64,000 bases of DNA from Candidatus Electrothrix rattekaaiensis (GCA_032595675.1 JAVQMD010000001.1:1954640-2018639); one strand, 5' to 3'. Positions 20,295 through 28,714 are shown, counted from the first letter of the stretch. Numbers and translations are program-made. The notes: generated by a model not told the origin, from the letters alone.

Positions 20295-20774
20295 TCAAGA
20301 CAATGCCTGCATAAGATTAAAGAGACATTGTTTTTCCTCCATATTGAAACGTTCATCAAGACCGTAAGGATATTCGGTAACCGAACTGGCACCCATATCT
20401 ATAATAACATGAAGCAATTCGTCTTTGAATTTCTCGGTAGTCCTGCTGTCAGAGGAAAAAGATATCGGCCTTACTAATTCTCTCAAATTTTTTATAGACT
20501 CGGGACTCGGTCGCTTGTCGATGTACGGTTTAACAAAGTCTCTTGCATCTTGAAGCCGCAACACCTTGCATCCGGCTCTATTGTTAACCTTATCGATATG
20601 TTTTTTAAGATAATTTTCAAGAATCTCAAGCTCTCCTTCCTGCGCCTGACCGTCTGCCCACATCATTTCTATAAGCAGGATGAGATCAATGAGGTACACT
20701 TTTTCACCGGTAATACCGAATCGTTTTAATCTTTCTACAGCTTCCTTATGGGAAAGTTCCTTGCTCTCTGTCAT
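20295..20774 (-). CDS. TerB-like helical protein
   Basis: 159 residues, mostly helical. The segment LIDLILLIEMMWADGQAQEGELEILENYLKK resembles the core of TerB/DjlA-N domains (hydrophobic helix, ADGxxxxxE, then next helix). Such domains bind metal or act at membranes in stress systems; function here is unknown. It lies 30 bp upstream of the TAXI gene on the same strand with a good ribosome site (GGAGG), so it was probably part of its transcript. Confidence 0.6.
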   Translation of the reverse strand: MTESKELSHKEAVERLKRFGITGEKVYLIDLILLIEMMWADGQAQEGELEILENYLKKHIDKVNNRAGCKVLRLQDARDFVKPYIDKRPSPESIKNLRELVRPISFSSDSRTTEKFKDELLHVIIDMGASSVTEYPYGLDERFNMEEKQCLFNLMQALS

Positions 20775-20881
20775 TAAAACACCTCCATTTCGGTTTATGT
20801 TTACGCTACATGAGCTTTTGAAGGTAGCATGATCATGGAATCATGTAAATACGTTTTCTCGACCAGAAAGGAAAGCCTAAG

Positions 20882-21739
20882 CTACTGCGAAGAAGTATCA
20901 GGGACAAGTACAGTCGATAAATGGAAAGTCTCCCGTACCGCAAATCTTGATGCGGCGGCCAAACTGTGCAGCGCATCAATTCGCTGCACCGCTTCAGGAT
21001 GACTGGCAAAATATCCACCGATCCCCCTACCCTGTTCTTTACTCTCTTCCTGCATAGCTTCAAAGAATTCTGTTGCTCCACCCACATGCCCGTAAAAACA
21101 GTTTAAGGTCTCAAGGGCCAACCTGTCAGCCAGAGCTTCTCGTTCTTGGGAATAGCGAGCCTGTCCAACCCCCAAAGCAGGGGCGATGAGCTGCGTGATG
21201 TCAGAGCCAGCCCCGGTCAACAGGGCGGACAGAGCTGTGAAGACTATCCCCCGGCCCATGCCCCGCAGATGATCTCTGTTTTTAAAATGGGCCATTTCAT
21301 GGGCAAGGACAAAGGAAAGCCCATTTTCCGAGCGAATCGTCTCCAGCAAGCCCTCTAAAACGATAATCCGTCCGCCAGGAAAAGCAAAGGCATTGGCATC
21401 TTGAGACGTTGCCATATTGATCTGCAAGGGATACCCAATCTCGTTGCAGCGGCCCAGTTCATCCACCAATCGTTGTAGTTCCACCCGGCGCGGGTCATCT
21501 TTCTGTTTATCAAAGACCACAGCCCCGGAAACCCGCATTGAAGAAAAAATAACCGCCTCCATTTCCGGCGAGATAAAACCCGCAGCCCAATCAACAAGCA
21601 GGCCCAAGCTCCAGGCAGCAAGCAGCAAAAAAACAGTTACACCGGAGAGCAGAACCACAAATTCCTTGAGCGGATGATTATGGGAGACATTATCGTTCTG
21701 TTCCGGCAGACCGGGCCTGTATTCCGGGGAGGGATGCAT
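20882..21739 (-). CDS. M48-family membrane zinc metalloprotease
   Basis: 285 residues. One N-terminal membrane helix (FVVLLSGVTVFLLLAAW) leads into an M48/Ste24-like domain: zinc motif HEMAH in LAHEMAHFKNRDH, third ligand Glu in SQEREALADRLAL and the SHPEAVQRIDAL segment. PGGRIIVLEGLLE upstream is a conserved family strand. It probably degrades or processes envelope proteins. It lies 8 bp after the YbjQ-like membrane gene and appears to be part of one operon with it. Confidence 0.88.
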   Translation of the reverse strand: MHPSPEYRPGLPEQNDNVSHNHPLKEFVVLLSGVTVFLLLAAWSLGLLVDWAAGFISPEMEAVIFSSMRVSGAVVFDKQKDDPRRVELQRLVDELGRCNEIGYPLQINMATSQDANAFAFPGGRIIVLEGLLETIRSENGLSFVLAHEMAHFKNRDHLRGMGRGIVFTALSALLTGAGSDITQLIAPALGVGQARYSQEREALADRLALETLNCFYGHVGGATEFFEAMQEESKEQGRGIGGYFASHPEAVQRIDALHSLAAASRFAVRETFHLSTVLVPDTSSQ

Positions 21740-21747
21740 GTCTTATC

Positions 21748-22230
21748 TCAAAAACTAGAATGCGTTGTTGTTGAGGCCAGATGCAAATACACAGCTGTAC
21801 CGTAGGCCAACACCTCCACTGAGCCTATCTGATTTTTATTTCCCTTGGAAATAGAAGATGTTTCCAAACGGAGATTGATAATCTGGTCAGCTTTGGGGCA
21901 GGACTCTTTCATCCGCAGCACAGCCTCTCTTCTGGCCCGATCAACCAAGGTCTCGTAGGATTGGACATTGCCGCCAAAGATATTCCGCAGCCCGGCAAGA
22001 ATCCGTTTAAAATAATCCACAGAAATGACCACGCTGCCAGTAGCCAATTGCACACGTTTCACCTCCCTATCCGTGCCTACAACACGACGTCCTGAGGTGG
22101 TCGGAATCTGCGTCCATTGCTTTTCCCGTTCTATGATGGAGCGATAATGCTTTTTTTCCGCTATCTTGCCAAAGACGTAGCCCAAGGCCAATAAGGTGAG
22201 GAAAAATATCAGCTGAATAAGCGCGTCCAT
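21748..22230 (-). CDS. YbjQ/DUF74-family protein with N-terminal membrane helix
   Basis: The ATG at 22230 (MDALIQLIFFLTLLALGYVFG) gives a membrane anchor and avoids overlap with the upstream gene. The domain that follows has the YbjQ pattern: tyrosine/Gly-rich ILAGLRNIFGGNVQSYE, RREAVLRMKESC and VEVLAYGTAVYL. YbjQ domains form pentamers of unknown function. It is a paralogue of the next upstream gene, from which it is separated by 4 bp. Confidence 0.82.
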   Translation of the reverse strand: MDALIQLIFFLTLLALGYVFGKIAEKKHYRSIIEREKQWTQIPTTSGRRVVGTDREVKRVQLATGSVVISVDYFKRILAGLRNIFGGNVQSYETLVDRARREAVLRMKESCPKADQIINLRLETSSISKGNKNQIGSVEVLAYGTAVYLHLASTTTHSSF

Positions 22231-22234
22231 AGCC

Positions 22235-22549
22235 CTACTCCACAGTGACGGCGGTGCCGTAAACATAGATTTCAGCAGCACCGGCAGCCACTGAAGAGGT
22301 GGAAAAGCGGACATTGACAACCGCATTGGCCCCGAGCTGTTTGGCCTGGGCCTTCATCCGCCTGATCGCCTCCTCCCTAGATTCCTGCAGAAGCTCGGTA
22401 TAGCCTTTCAGCTCTCCGCCGAAAATATTCTTGAGCCCTGCCATGATATCACGGCCTGCATGCTTGGCCCTGACAGTGCTCCCGGAAACAACACCATAAC
22501 AGGCTGTAATGCGTTTTCCCGGAATTTCCTCTGTATTGGTTAACAACAT
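22235..22549 (-). CDS. YbjQ/DUF74-family protein
   Basis: 104 residues, the normal YbjQ length, starting MLLTNTEEIPGKRI after AAGGAG (a longer start at 22600 lacks such a site). Conserved GRDIMAGLKNIFGGELKGYTELL, REEAIRRM, GANAVVNVRFSTS and EIYVYGTAV are all present. First gene of the minus-strand run YbjQ, YbjQ-TM, M48, TerB-like, TAXI. Confidence 0.88.
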   Translation of the reverse strand: MLLTNTEEIPGKRITACYGVVSGSTVRAKHAGRDIMAGLKNIFGGELKGYTELLQESREEAIRRMKAQAKQLGANAVVNVRFSTSSVAAGAAEIYVYGTAVTVE

Positions 22550-22960
22550 ATCAACGTCTCCTTGTCCTTTGCAGTTGTCCGGAAAATCCGGGGGATACAT
22601 GCAGCTGGCAGGTCGGTGCCTCCGAATGACCAGCTTTGCTTTTCAGTCCATTTTAATAAAAGTCATCGGCTTGTCCCACAAGAAATAATCACCTCCGCCA
22701 GATTCTAGATAGGTAACGGACAATAATGAGAACATGATACGCAGTGAAAGTAAACAGAAAGAGTAAGCAGAAAGGAGATGTAGCAGAGGCGGGAGCGGAA
22801 AGAATTGTAGAGCCTTTCTGAAAAGAAAAGCTCGTGTACTGGTGAGTCTAATAATGCATAAGGGGCCAATTTGTGCGCAAATATATCACATAAATAAAAC
22901 AAATATATTGCCTGTCAATGGCGTTCTGCTAAACCTTTGGCCCCGTTTTAAAAGGAGAAC
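22550..22960. other. Intergenic region upstream of the YbjQ run
   Basis: About 410 bp with no convincing gene. At 22715-22734 it contains AACGGACAATAATGAGAACA, which matches the start of the 82-bp repeats at 31531 and 32253 (AACGGACAATAACGAGAACA). Confidence 0.4.
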
Positions 22961-23140
22961 TCATGATTCTCCTGAAAAAGTTAATTCGTTGAGCTTTTGT
23001 CTCAAGCTGTCTACATAATACGCATTTGTTTCATAAAGAATGGGGTGGGTATTTTTGTAATTATCCCGTGCAATCTCAGCATAGTCTATTTTGTTTTTCA
23101 ATTCGTTGATACGATATTGATTTGTTTCTCTATTATTCAT
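22961..23140 (-). CDS. 59-residue helical protein of unknown function
   Basis: A short gene with a strong ribosome site (TTAGGAGGAATAAAC before ATG). The product begins MNNRETNQYRINELKNK and is predicted to be two helices split around THP, polar and charged, with no membrane segment. No family recognised. It stands alone, with AT-rich DNA on both sides. Confidence 0.5.
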   Translation of the reverse strand: MNNRETNQYRINELKNKIDYAEIARDNYKNTHPILYETNAYYVDSLRQKLNELTFSGES

Positions 23141-23444
23141 GTTTATTCCTCCTAATATTTCTGGCTACATAACATCTCCTTGTTATCAACAATACTTATT
23201 AAGCATTAATCGTTCCTACAGAATAAAATTCTGTTTTATTTCTATCATATGAACATGTTATATAAAAGGTCAATATTACTACTCATTAAAGTTGTATATT
23301 ATTTATACATATAATTTTTCAGTACAATATTTTCTTTACATATAACCTAACAATTCAAATACATTAAATCTATATGGTAATTTTTACCCATAAAAAAAAT
23401 TGCATTGCGCAACAAATAACCAATTGTATTTATTAAAAAAATAA
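23141..23444. other. AT-rich gap
   Basis: Very AT-rich, no gene and no repeat seen; it leads into the promoter of the candidate small RNA. Confidence 0.4.
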
Positions 23445-23473
23445 TTGACAGCCTCTTGTATGTTGCATAGGAT
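23445..23473 (+). promoter_or_regulatory. Sigma70 promoter of candidate small RNA
   Basis: Consensus -35 TTGACA at 23445-23450, a 17-bp spacer, then TAGGAT at 23468-23473. It predicts a start near 23480, immediately before the first stem of the candidate RNA. Confidence 0.65.
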
Positions 23474-23479
23474 ATTACT

Positions 23480-23640
23480 AGAAGCAATTAGCTGAATCGT
23501 GGTTGTGACTAACTTTGAAGGGCCTGTTCTCTGTCACGATCTCAGCTAATTGTCTTCTTGTTGAAGTGAAGGTAGCTGAGGCTATTATCCTCCTTTGTTG
23601 TGAGGATATTTCCTCCTTGCCCCAGCTACTTTCATTTTTT
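23480..23640 (+). ncRNA. Candidate structured small RNA, about 160 nt
   Basis: No open frame fits. Three hairpins follow the promoter. Stem 1 pairs CAATTAGCTGAATCGTG (23484 on) with CACGATCTCAGCTAATTG around 23537-23554, one bulged base. A small hairpin CTTC-TTGTT-GAAG follows. Stem 2 pairs GAAGGTAGCTGAGGC with GCCCCAGCTACTTTC and encloses an inner hairpin TATCCTC...GAGGATA; it runs directly into TTTTTT (23635-23640), so it can act as terminator. No plus-strand gene follows, so this is more likely a free RNA than a leader. It is not a family I recognise. Confidence 0.6.
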
Positions 23641-23767
23641 CTAAAAAACTGACCCGTCATATCAAACAACGGCGGAATAATGCGCATAATGATCAAGGAT
23701 ACATTTCAACAGTTCTGCATCCTCCCCCGGTCTTTGGCTTTTGTGGTGGAGTTGCAGAGGGGCAGGA

Positions 23768-23838
23768 GTTACAGGAATACAAGTAATCAGCATGATTATT
23801 GCATCCTGCTGTCTATCTATTGCCAACTACTCTGAAAA
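23768..23838. repeat. Dispersed 71-bp palindrome-containing repeat, copy A
   Basis: Related to 31292-31362: both begin GTTACAGGAATACAA, contain ATGATTATTG and TCCTGCTGTCTATCT, and end TCTGAAA. The core is an imperfect hairpin, GGAATACAA...TTGTATCC in the other copy. It lies just beyond the 3' end of the fibronectin-type protein gene. Confidence 0.6.
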
Positions 23839-23847
23839 ACACCCTTG

Positions 23848-24453
23848 TTATAACACCGCCGTTACTGTGTTGCTCGGTTCACCTTCACCCGCCTTGTTAA
23901 TAGCAATGACCCGGTATTCCAATTCTTTGCCGCGCTCCTGACTGTTGAGCGTAACCTCGATTTCGATGGCAATTCCGGCCAGCGCCCAGGTGCCGCCTTC
24001 GGTCAGTTCACGGCGTTCGATCTTGTAGGAGGCTGGCGTGCCGCCAGCAACAGGCTTTTTCCAATCTAAAGTCAGCCACCCCGTGCCCTGCTCCGCCACT
24101 TCAAGGAGTCTCGGCTGTCCGGGCACCTGCAAGGCATGCGGCTCGGCCCTGCCGCCCCAGCCCAATTCCGATAATTTGGCATCATCGCCATGCACTGCAT
24201 CATCAGCATAATGGAGTATGCTTTTCATATCCGTTGTCGTGTCCTCAAGGTCGGTCTGCTTGGTATCCGTGGCCTGTTTGGACACTGCCAGGGCCTTCAC
24301 CTGTGCATCACTGGAATCGCGCAGCTTATCCAACCGAGCCTGGAGTTGATCCGGCGAGACCGGAGGATCGGGGAAGTTGGGATTGTCTCTCAGCCCGGCG
24401 ATGATCTTCTGGGCCAGGGCTATGATCTTTGCTTCGGTGTTCGGGAAACGCAT
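23848..24453 (-). CDS. Fibronectin type III domain protein
   Basis: 201 residues. I use the ATG at 24453, 7 nt after GGGAGG, over a TTG two codons upstream. Residues 1-100 are helical (FPDPPVSPDQLQARLDKLRD, then a Thr/Asp-rich stretch). Residues 110-200 are one fibronectin III domain (PGQPRLLEVAEQGTGWLTLDW, SYKIERREL, YRVIAINKAGEGEPSNTV). There is no signal peptide. Such proteins occur in many genomes without known function; cargo or surface display is a guess. Confidence 0.75.
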   Translation of the reverse strand: MRFPNTEAKIIALAQKIIAGLRDNPNFPDPPVSPDQLQARLDKLRDSSDAQVKALAVSKQATDTKQTDLEDTTTDMKSILHYADDAVHGDDAKLSELGWGGRAEPHALQVPGQPRLLEVAEQGTGWLTLDWKKPVAGGTPASYKIERRELTEGGTWALAGIAIEIEVTLNSQERGKELEYRVIAINKAGEGEPSNTVTAVL

Positions 24454-24558
24454 GTTCAAACCTCCCTGTTCTGATGTCTGGTTTTTTCTGTTCGACTTGT
24501 CAGTCTGTATATACTGTGTTGCGCAACATGTTAATATATTTCTTTTTCATCACGAAAG

Positions 24559-24810
24559 AACACGTTTAAATCACCTTGATTGCAACTTAAATCGGCCTGA
24601 TTTACATTTAAATTACTCTGATTCACACTTAAATCGACTCGATTGAAGTGTAAATTGATCCGATTTACATTTAAATTGCCCTGATTGAAGTGTGAATCGC
24701 CTTGATTGAAGTTTAAATTGACCCGATTTAAATTGAAATCGTCCTGATTGAAGTGTGAATCGTGTTAATTTAAATTTAAATTGCTCTGATTCAAGTGTAA
24801 ATCGCTTTGA
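24559..24810. repeat. Tandem array of 12 degenerate 21-bp units
   Basis: Exactly 252 bp in phase, each unit like TTGAAGTGTAAATCGCYYTGA, with changes at many positions but no length change. Units alternate between variants beginning TTTACATTTAAATT and TTGAAGTGTGAATC. On the minus strand most of it is open and would give 7-residue repeats (RFTLQSG, QFKLQSR), but a stop falls within the array and there is no ribosome site. There are no unique spacers, so it is not a CRISPR. Confidence 0.85.
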
Positions 24811-25361
24811 TTGAACCGGCAAACAGGGTACTGCAAACAACAAAATATGCGTTGTTGGTCGCCTTTGGGGGATGAGCTTCTGCAAAAAAGGCGATGAATG
24901 CCGTTCCTTGAACAGAATTAAAGGATTAGCTCTTGTTTCGAGAAATTGCAAGAAGAAAAAGCGGTTATGTTTCTTTTCCTGCTCATAAAGAGTGCTCTTG
25001 GGATTCGAGCCATTAATACACCTTTCAAACCCGCAGGCTGCGCGGTTTGAAAACGGGGCTGTGATACCGTAAAAGTACATTTTTTTGTTTTTTAATGGAG
25101 TGCTGTGTGTAAAAAAGATTCAATTCAGCACTGTTGAGAATAAATCATTGTTTACATTGATTATTATTTATGTGGTAATTAATAATAAAAAAATGAATAA
25201 TTCAAAGCATATTGCATATCCGGCGATTTCTCTTCATCTGTAATAAATTTTCCTTTTTAAAGATGGTATGTATTATGCATTGATTTGGTTAATTAATTTG
25301 CATGATGTTTTCATAGCAGGTTCTTTCTTTCACATAACTCGCTTTCTGGATATTGCGGAAT
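24811..25361. other. AT-rich region ahead of the riboswitch
   Basis: About 550 bp without a convincing gene. A minus-strand open frame (24613-25080) overlaps the 21-bp array but has no ribosome site. The second half is very AT-rich and should hold the promoter of the riboswitch transcript. Confidence 0.4.
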
Positions 25362-25450
25362 CAGAAAGTTGATAAAGCCACAACCGTCGCGAGGCGGTGT
25401 CGGAAAGCCACGGATCTCTGGAGAGGAGACAGCCGGGTTACCTGCTTTTA
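25362..25450 (+). promoter_or_regulatory. Cyclic di-GMP-I (GEMM)-like riboswitch
   Basis: The order of conserved parts matches the GEMM-I aptamer: GATAAAGCCACAACC, a hairpin closed by the GNRA tetraloop GCGA (CCGTC-GCGA-GGCGG), then GGAAAGCCACGG, a variable hairpin (ATCTCTGGAGAGGAGAC), and the hallmark AGCCGGGTTACC. The 5' strand AGCCACAACC differs from the usual GGCAAACC, so ligand preference (c-di-GMP or cGAMP) cannot be read. It sits about 300 nt ahead of the 25744 gene on the same strand. The expression platform is not obvious. Confidence 0.7.
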
Positions 25451-25743
25451 TTTGAAACCGGAAAGTGTGCTGTGAAGTTCTCGGAACATGTATCCTGCTG
25501 GGATACCGCCTCCAGTCATCCTGATAAGTGTATTTCTTTCAGTTTTCTCTGTCCGCTTGTCATCCAGTTATTTTTCTCTCTTTGCATAGATTCTTTAAGT
25601 AATAATAAGCTGAAGAGGCTTTATTCGTCTTTTCGATACGGATCAATACTGTTTCTGCATTTCCGTAGTGTTTCGGTACAGAAGAGCAACAAGCGGTACG
25701 GCGTGGTGCTGTTCCGCATAAACATAAATAAGCGAGGTGTACG

Positions 25744-28329
25744 ATGTTACGGCTGAAGAGCTTGATCTGGTACCTGGTGTTGTTATCGCTTGCATTTCCT
25801 TTGGGGAATGTGTGGGCGAAGAAGCCAAAGAGTGACGAAGCAGTGGTGTCAGGGATTACCCTTGATGTAATGAGGATTGAGGCGTGTGCTCGGAAAAAAA
25901 GATGCACTGTAGCCAGCGGGCCTATGCAGCTGGATCTGCTTGAGCTGGCTGATGGTAAGGTGGATTTTGCCAATCAGGTGTTGTTGCCTGAAAGGACCAG
26001 AGAGTTGCGGCTTGTGTTGGGAGAGAACAACACGATTACGGTTGATGGTGAATCTTTTCCTTTGACTGTGCCGAGCGGGCAGACTTCCGGGCTGAAGTTG
26101 AAGGGGCGGAAAGCCTTCGGCAAAGAGGGCGGTTTTCTGTCTGGTTTGACGTTGGATTTGAACTTGCGAAAGCAGCTTGTTGTTCAGGCGAAGAAAGTTC
26201 GGCATAAAGAAAAAGGGCGACATGGGAAGAAGAAAGTTTCCTATGTGTACTCATATAAGCTGAAGCCGGTTATCAAGGTGGCGACAGCTGAGGTTGCGCC
26301 CTTGACCGAGGATAACATAGCGGCTGTTGTGGCAATGCCGAATGAGGAAAACGAGATAAAGATCGGTGAGAGCTTTTCTCTGGTGATTCCTGCGGGAGCT
26401 GTTGCTACTCCTATGGTGATTTCCGTAAAGGAGACAAAGTATACTGTTGAGGTTATGGATGAGGACACTGGCGAAGTGGTCGAAAAGCCTGCTCTGTCTT
26501 CAAACTATGAATTAAGTCCTGACGGGGCGGAATTTGATGAGCCTCTGGTGGTAACTCTTCCGTACTCTCCAGAAACGTTGCCCTCTGAGGTGTCGGAATA
26601 TGATCTGGCAGTGTACCTTGACGCAGAAAAGATTCCCACGGATATAAATACAATGTCCAAAACTGCTACTGCGGATGTTTGGCATTTTACTAATGTGACC
26701 GTCAGTTCTCCGCAGGCTACTGGTAATTTTGTTTTTCCCTTTGATAATGAAAGAAATGACGTATGGCAGCTTTGTCAGGGATATAATACGCCGAAGATTT
26801 CGCACGGGAGTGCGACTTATCCTAATCTAATTCACGCCTTCGATTTTGCCTATGGGACAGGGAACCTTGGCGCAACAGGATGTTGGGCCAAAGAATGGGG
26901 AAAAAACGACTATGCTTCAGAAGATAAAACCGTTGTTGCACCGGCAGATGGAATAATTATCAAGAACTCCGGAGATATCACCGTTTTTCAGTTAAAGGTT
27001 CCTGTATCAAACGGGCACGGAAAGCAGATCAAGTGTATTAGGCTTGGGCATATAAAAAGCAACAGTGCCAGAATGAAGGCTGATCCAAAGATTGAGCTTG
27101 CACAGGGGACGCTAATCGGTAAACTGAGCAGCCCTACAGTCAGTGCTGGCAAATATGCTCATCTTCATATGGCTGCCTATGCTACCACTAACTGTACTGG
27201 TGTAACTGTTCCGTTTGGCACTGTCTTTGGCTCAGGGTATCCCGATTTCAGTAGTAATGGGAGTAAACATCAATGGCATGGAACGGAAATTCCGGCAGGT
27301 GGTTCGCAACCAACAACTTGTCCGAACGGCGACGGGCTGTATTGCGGCGGTGCTGTGTCACGTGATATGAATACTCTCTACCGCTGTACGGACGGAGTGT
27401 ATTCGGTTGAGGAACAGTGCTCCGACGGCTGTCAGACAATGTCCTCCGGTACGAACGACCAATGCAGGCAAGTACAGGCAAGCTGTCCGAGCGGCAACGG
27501 ACTGTACTGCGGCGGTACGGTGTCACGTGATGCGAATACTCTCTACCGCTGTACGGACGGAGTGTATTCGGTTGAGGAACAGTGCTCCGACGGCTGTGAA
27601 ACAATGCCTTCCGGTACGAATGACCAGTGCAAGGATGTTGTCCTTTCTGTTGTTAATTCGATAACTCCCAGTAATACTACTTTAGACAGTTTAACTGTAT
27701 TTACAGTACTAGGAACAGATTTGCCTTCAACTTTGGCATTCTGGATTGAAGAGTGTGAAAATGTCACCTATGTAGGAGGAAACTCAGCCGCACAGCAGTT
27801 TAGCTGCACACCAAGATGGACAATCGGGACAAAAAACGGGGTAATTAAGGACAACGTAGGAGGCAATGTTCTGTATAACTTTACGGTTAATGTCTCTGCT
27901 GCTACACCTGGAACCTGCACCAGTGGTCCACAAACTATGGTATGGCAAGGTTTGGAATGGCAACGTTGTGATGATAACTGGGCTTATACCTATGAAGCAG
28001 CTATAGATTACTGCGAAGGTCTTATCTTGGATGGTTATTCCGATTGGCGACTACCCACCAAAGACGAGTTGAAGAGTTTGGTGGTATGTAGTAACGGTAC
28101 TCCGACTCCACTTGCTGATGACTATGGTACACCTTCTCATTGTGGCGATGGTAATAGCGCACCGTATAATAAGCCGACAATTGATTCGTCTTTCGTCGGA
28201 CAGATTAATTCTTATTGGTCATCTACTGAATATAACGCTACTGCTGCTTGGGAAGTCAATTTTGGCAGTGGCTGGAGTCACCATACTATGCCCAAGCTTG
28301 TCCAGAATGCCGTACGATGTGTGCGGTGA
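25744..28329 (+). CDS. Secreted multidomain protein: DUF4382-like, M23-like, Cys-rich repeats, DUF1566
   Basis: 861 residues with a signal peptide (LIWYLVLLSLAFPLGNVWA). Residues 33-170 resemble DUF4382 beta domains. Residues 355-500 have the M23 (LytM) zinc pattern, His364-x2-Asp367 in HAFDF and His473-x-His475 in HLH, so a peptidoglycan hydrolase or a relic of one. Residues 526-635 are two 55-residue Cys-rich repeats (GLYCGG, LYRCTDGVYSVEEQC, DGC). An IPT-like stretch follows, then a C-terminal DUF1566/C-type-lectin-like domain (WQRCDDN, DWRLPTKDEL, YWSSTEY, AVRCVR). It is preceded by a GEMM-like riboswitch and followed by a terminator, so c-di-GMP probably sets its expression. Confidence 0.85.
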   Translation: MLRLKSLIWYLVLLSLAFPLGNVWAKKPKSDEAVVSGITLDVMRIEACARKKRCTVASGPMQLDLLELADGKVDFANQVLLPERTRELRLVLGENNTITVDGESFPLTVPSGQTSGLKLKGRKAFGKEGGFLSGLTLDLNLRKQLVVQAKKVRHKEKGRHGKKKVSYVYSYKLKPVIKVATAEVAPLTEDNIAAVVAMPNEENEIKIGESFSLVIPAGAVATPMVISVKETKYTVEVMDEDTGEVVEKPALSSNYELSPDGAEFDEPLVVTLPYSPETLPSEVSEYDLAVYLDAEKIPTDINTMSKTATADVWHFTNVTVSSPQATGNFVFPFDNERNDVWQLCQGYNTPKISHGSATYPNLIHAFDFAYGTGNLGATGCWAKEWGKNDYASEDKTVVAPADGIIIKNSGDITVFQLKVPVSNGHGKQIKCIRLGHIKSNSARMKADPKIELAQGTLIGKLSSPTVSAGKYAHLHMAAYATTNCTGVTVPFGTVFGSGYPDFSSNGSKHQWHGTEIPAGGSQPTTCPNGDGLYCGGAVSRDMNTLYRCTDGVYSVEEQCSDGCQTMSSGTNDQCRQVQASCPSGNGLYCGGTVSRDANTLYRCTDGVYSVEEQCSDGCETMPSGTNDQCKDVVLSVVNSITPSNTTLDSLTVFTVLGTDLPSTLAFWIEECENVTYVGGNSAAQQFSCTPRWTIGTKNGVIKDNVGGNVLYNFTVNVSAATPGTCTSGPQTMVWQGLEWQRCDDNWAYTYEAAIDYCEGLILDGYSDWRLPTKDELKSLVVCSNGTPTPLADDYGTPSHCGDGNSAPYNKPTIDSSFVGQINSYWSSTEYNATAAWEVNFGSGWSHHTMPKLVQNAVRCVR

Positions 28330-28395
28330 TTGTTTGATGCTGTTCGCCTGAAAACCAAAGAAAGGAGCATTTGTAAAAATCTTCTTTCTGTTTAT

Positions 28396-28432
28396 GCCCT
28401 GAGTCCCCCCGGATTCAGGGCTTTTCTTTTTT
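28396..28432 (+). terminator. Terminator after the secreted protein gene
   Basis: GCCCTGA, a loop of about 12 nt, TCAGGGC, then TTTTCTTTTTT. A similar hairpin (CCCTGA...TCAGGG) recurs at 29569-29600. The roughly 280 bp that follow, up to the PIN gene, show nothing I can name. Confidence 0.8.
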
Positions 28433-28714
28433 GCCGCCATTGCTCCCTTTCCCCCGCTTTCCCTCCATCCCTGTTGACAACACATACCCCCGACTTTTTT
28501 TATTGGCTACCCGTATCCGATCAGATACAATGAGACACATGAACACTATATTACGAACAAAAGTATTTGACGTATGACTCTCCAAGCTGAAAGATAATCG
28601 GGGAAAAGTGCGGATTGTCGAACGAACCCGTTGAATCTGCTTCAGATTTTGTTCCGCAACAGCACCTTGATGCATGTCTTGCTTTCAGGTAAGCAATGAT
28701 AGCTTGTAAATGCA

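Noticed and set aside
23480-23640. Retron msr-msd region
   Set aside because: Hairpins are present but there is no reverse transcriptase nearby and no matching outer inverted repeat.
24559-24810. CRISPR array
   Set aside because: Units are contiguous 21-bp repeats without unique spacers, and no cas gene is present.
25397-25756. 119-codon frame overlapping the riboswitch
   Set aside because: It begins inside the aptamer, has no ribosome site, and overlaps the start of the real gene.
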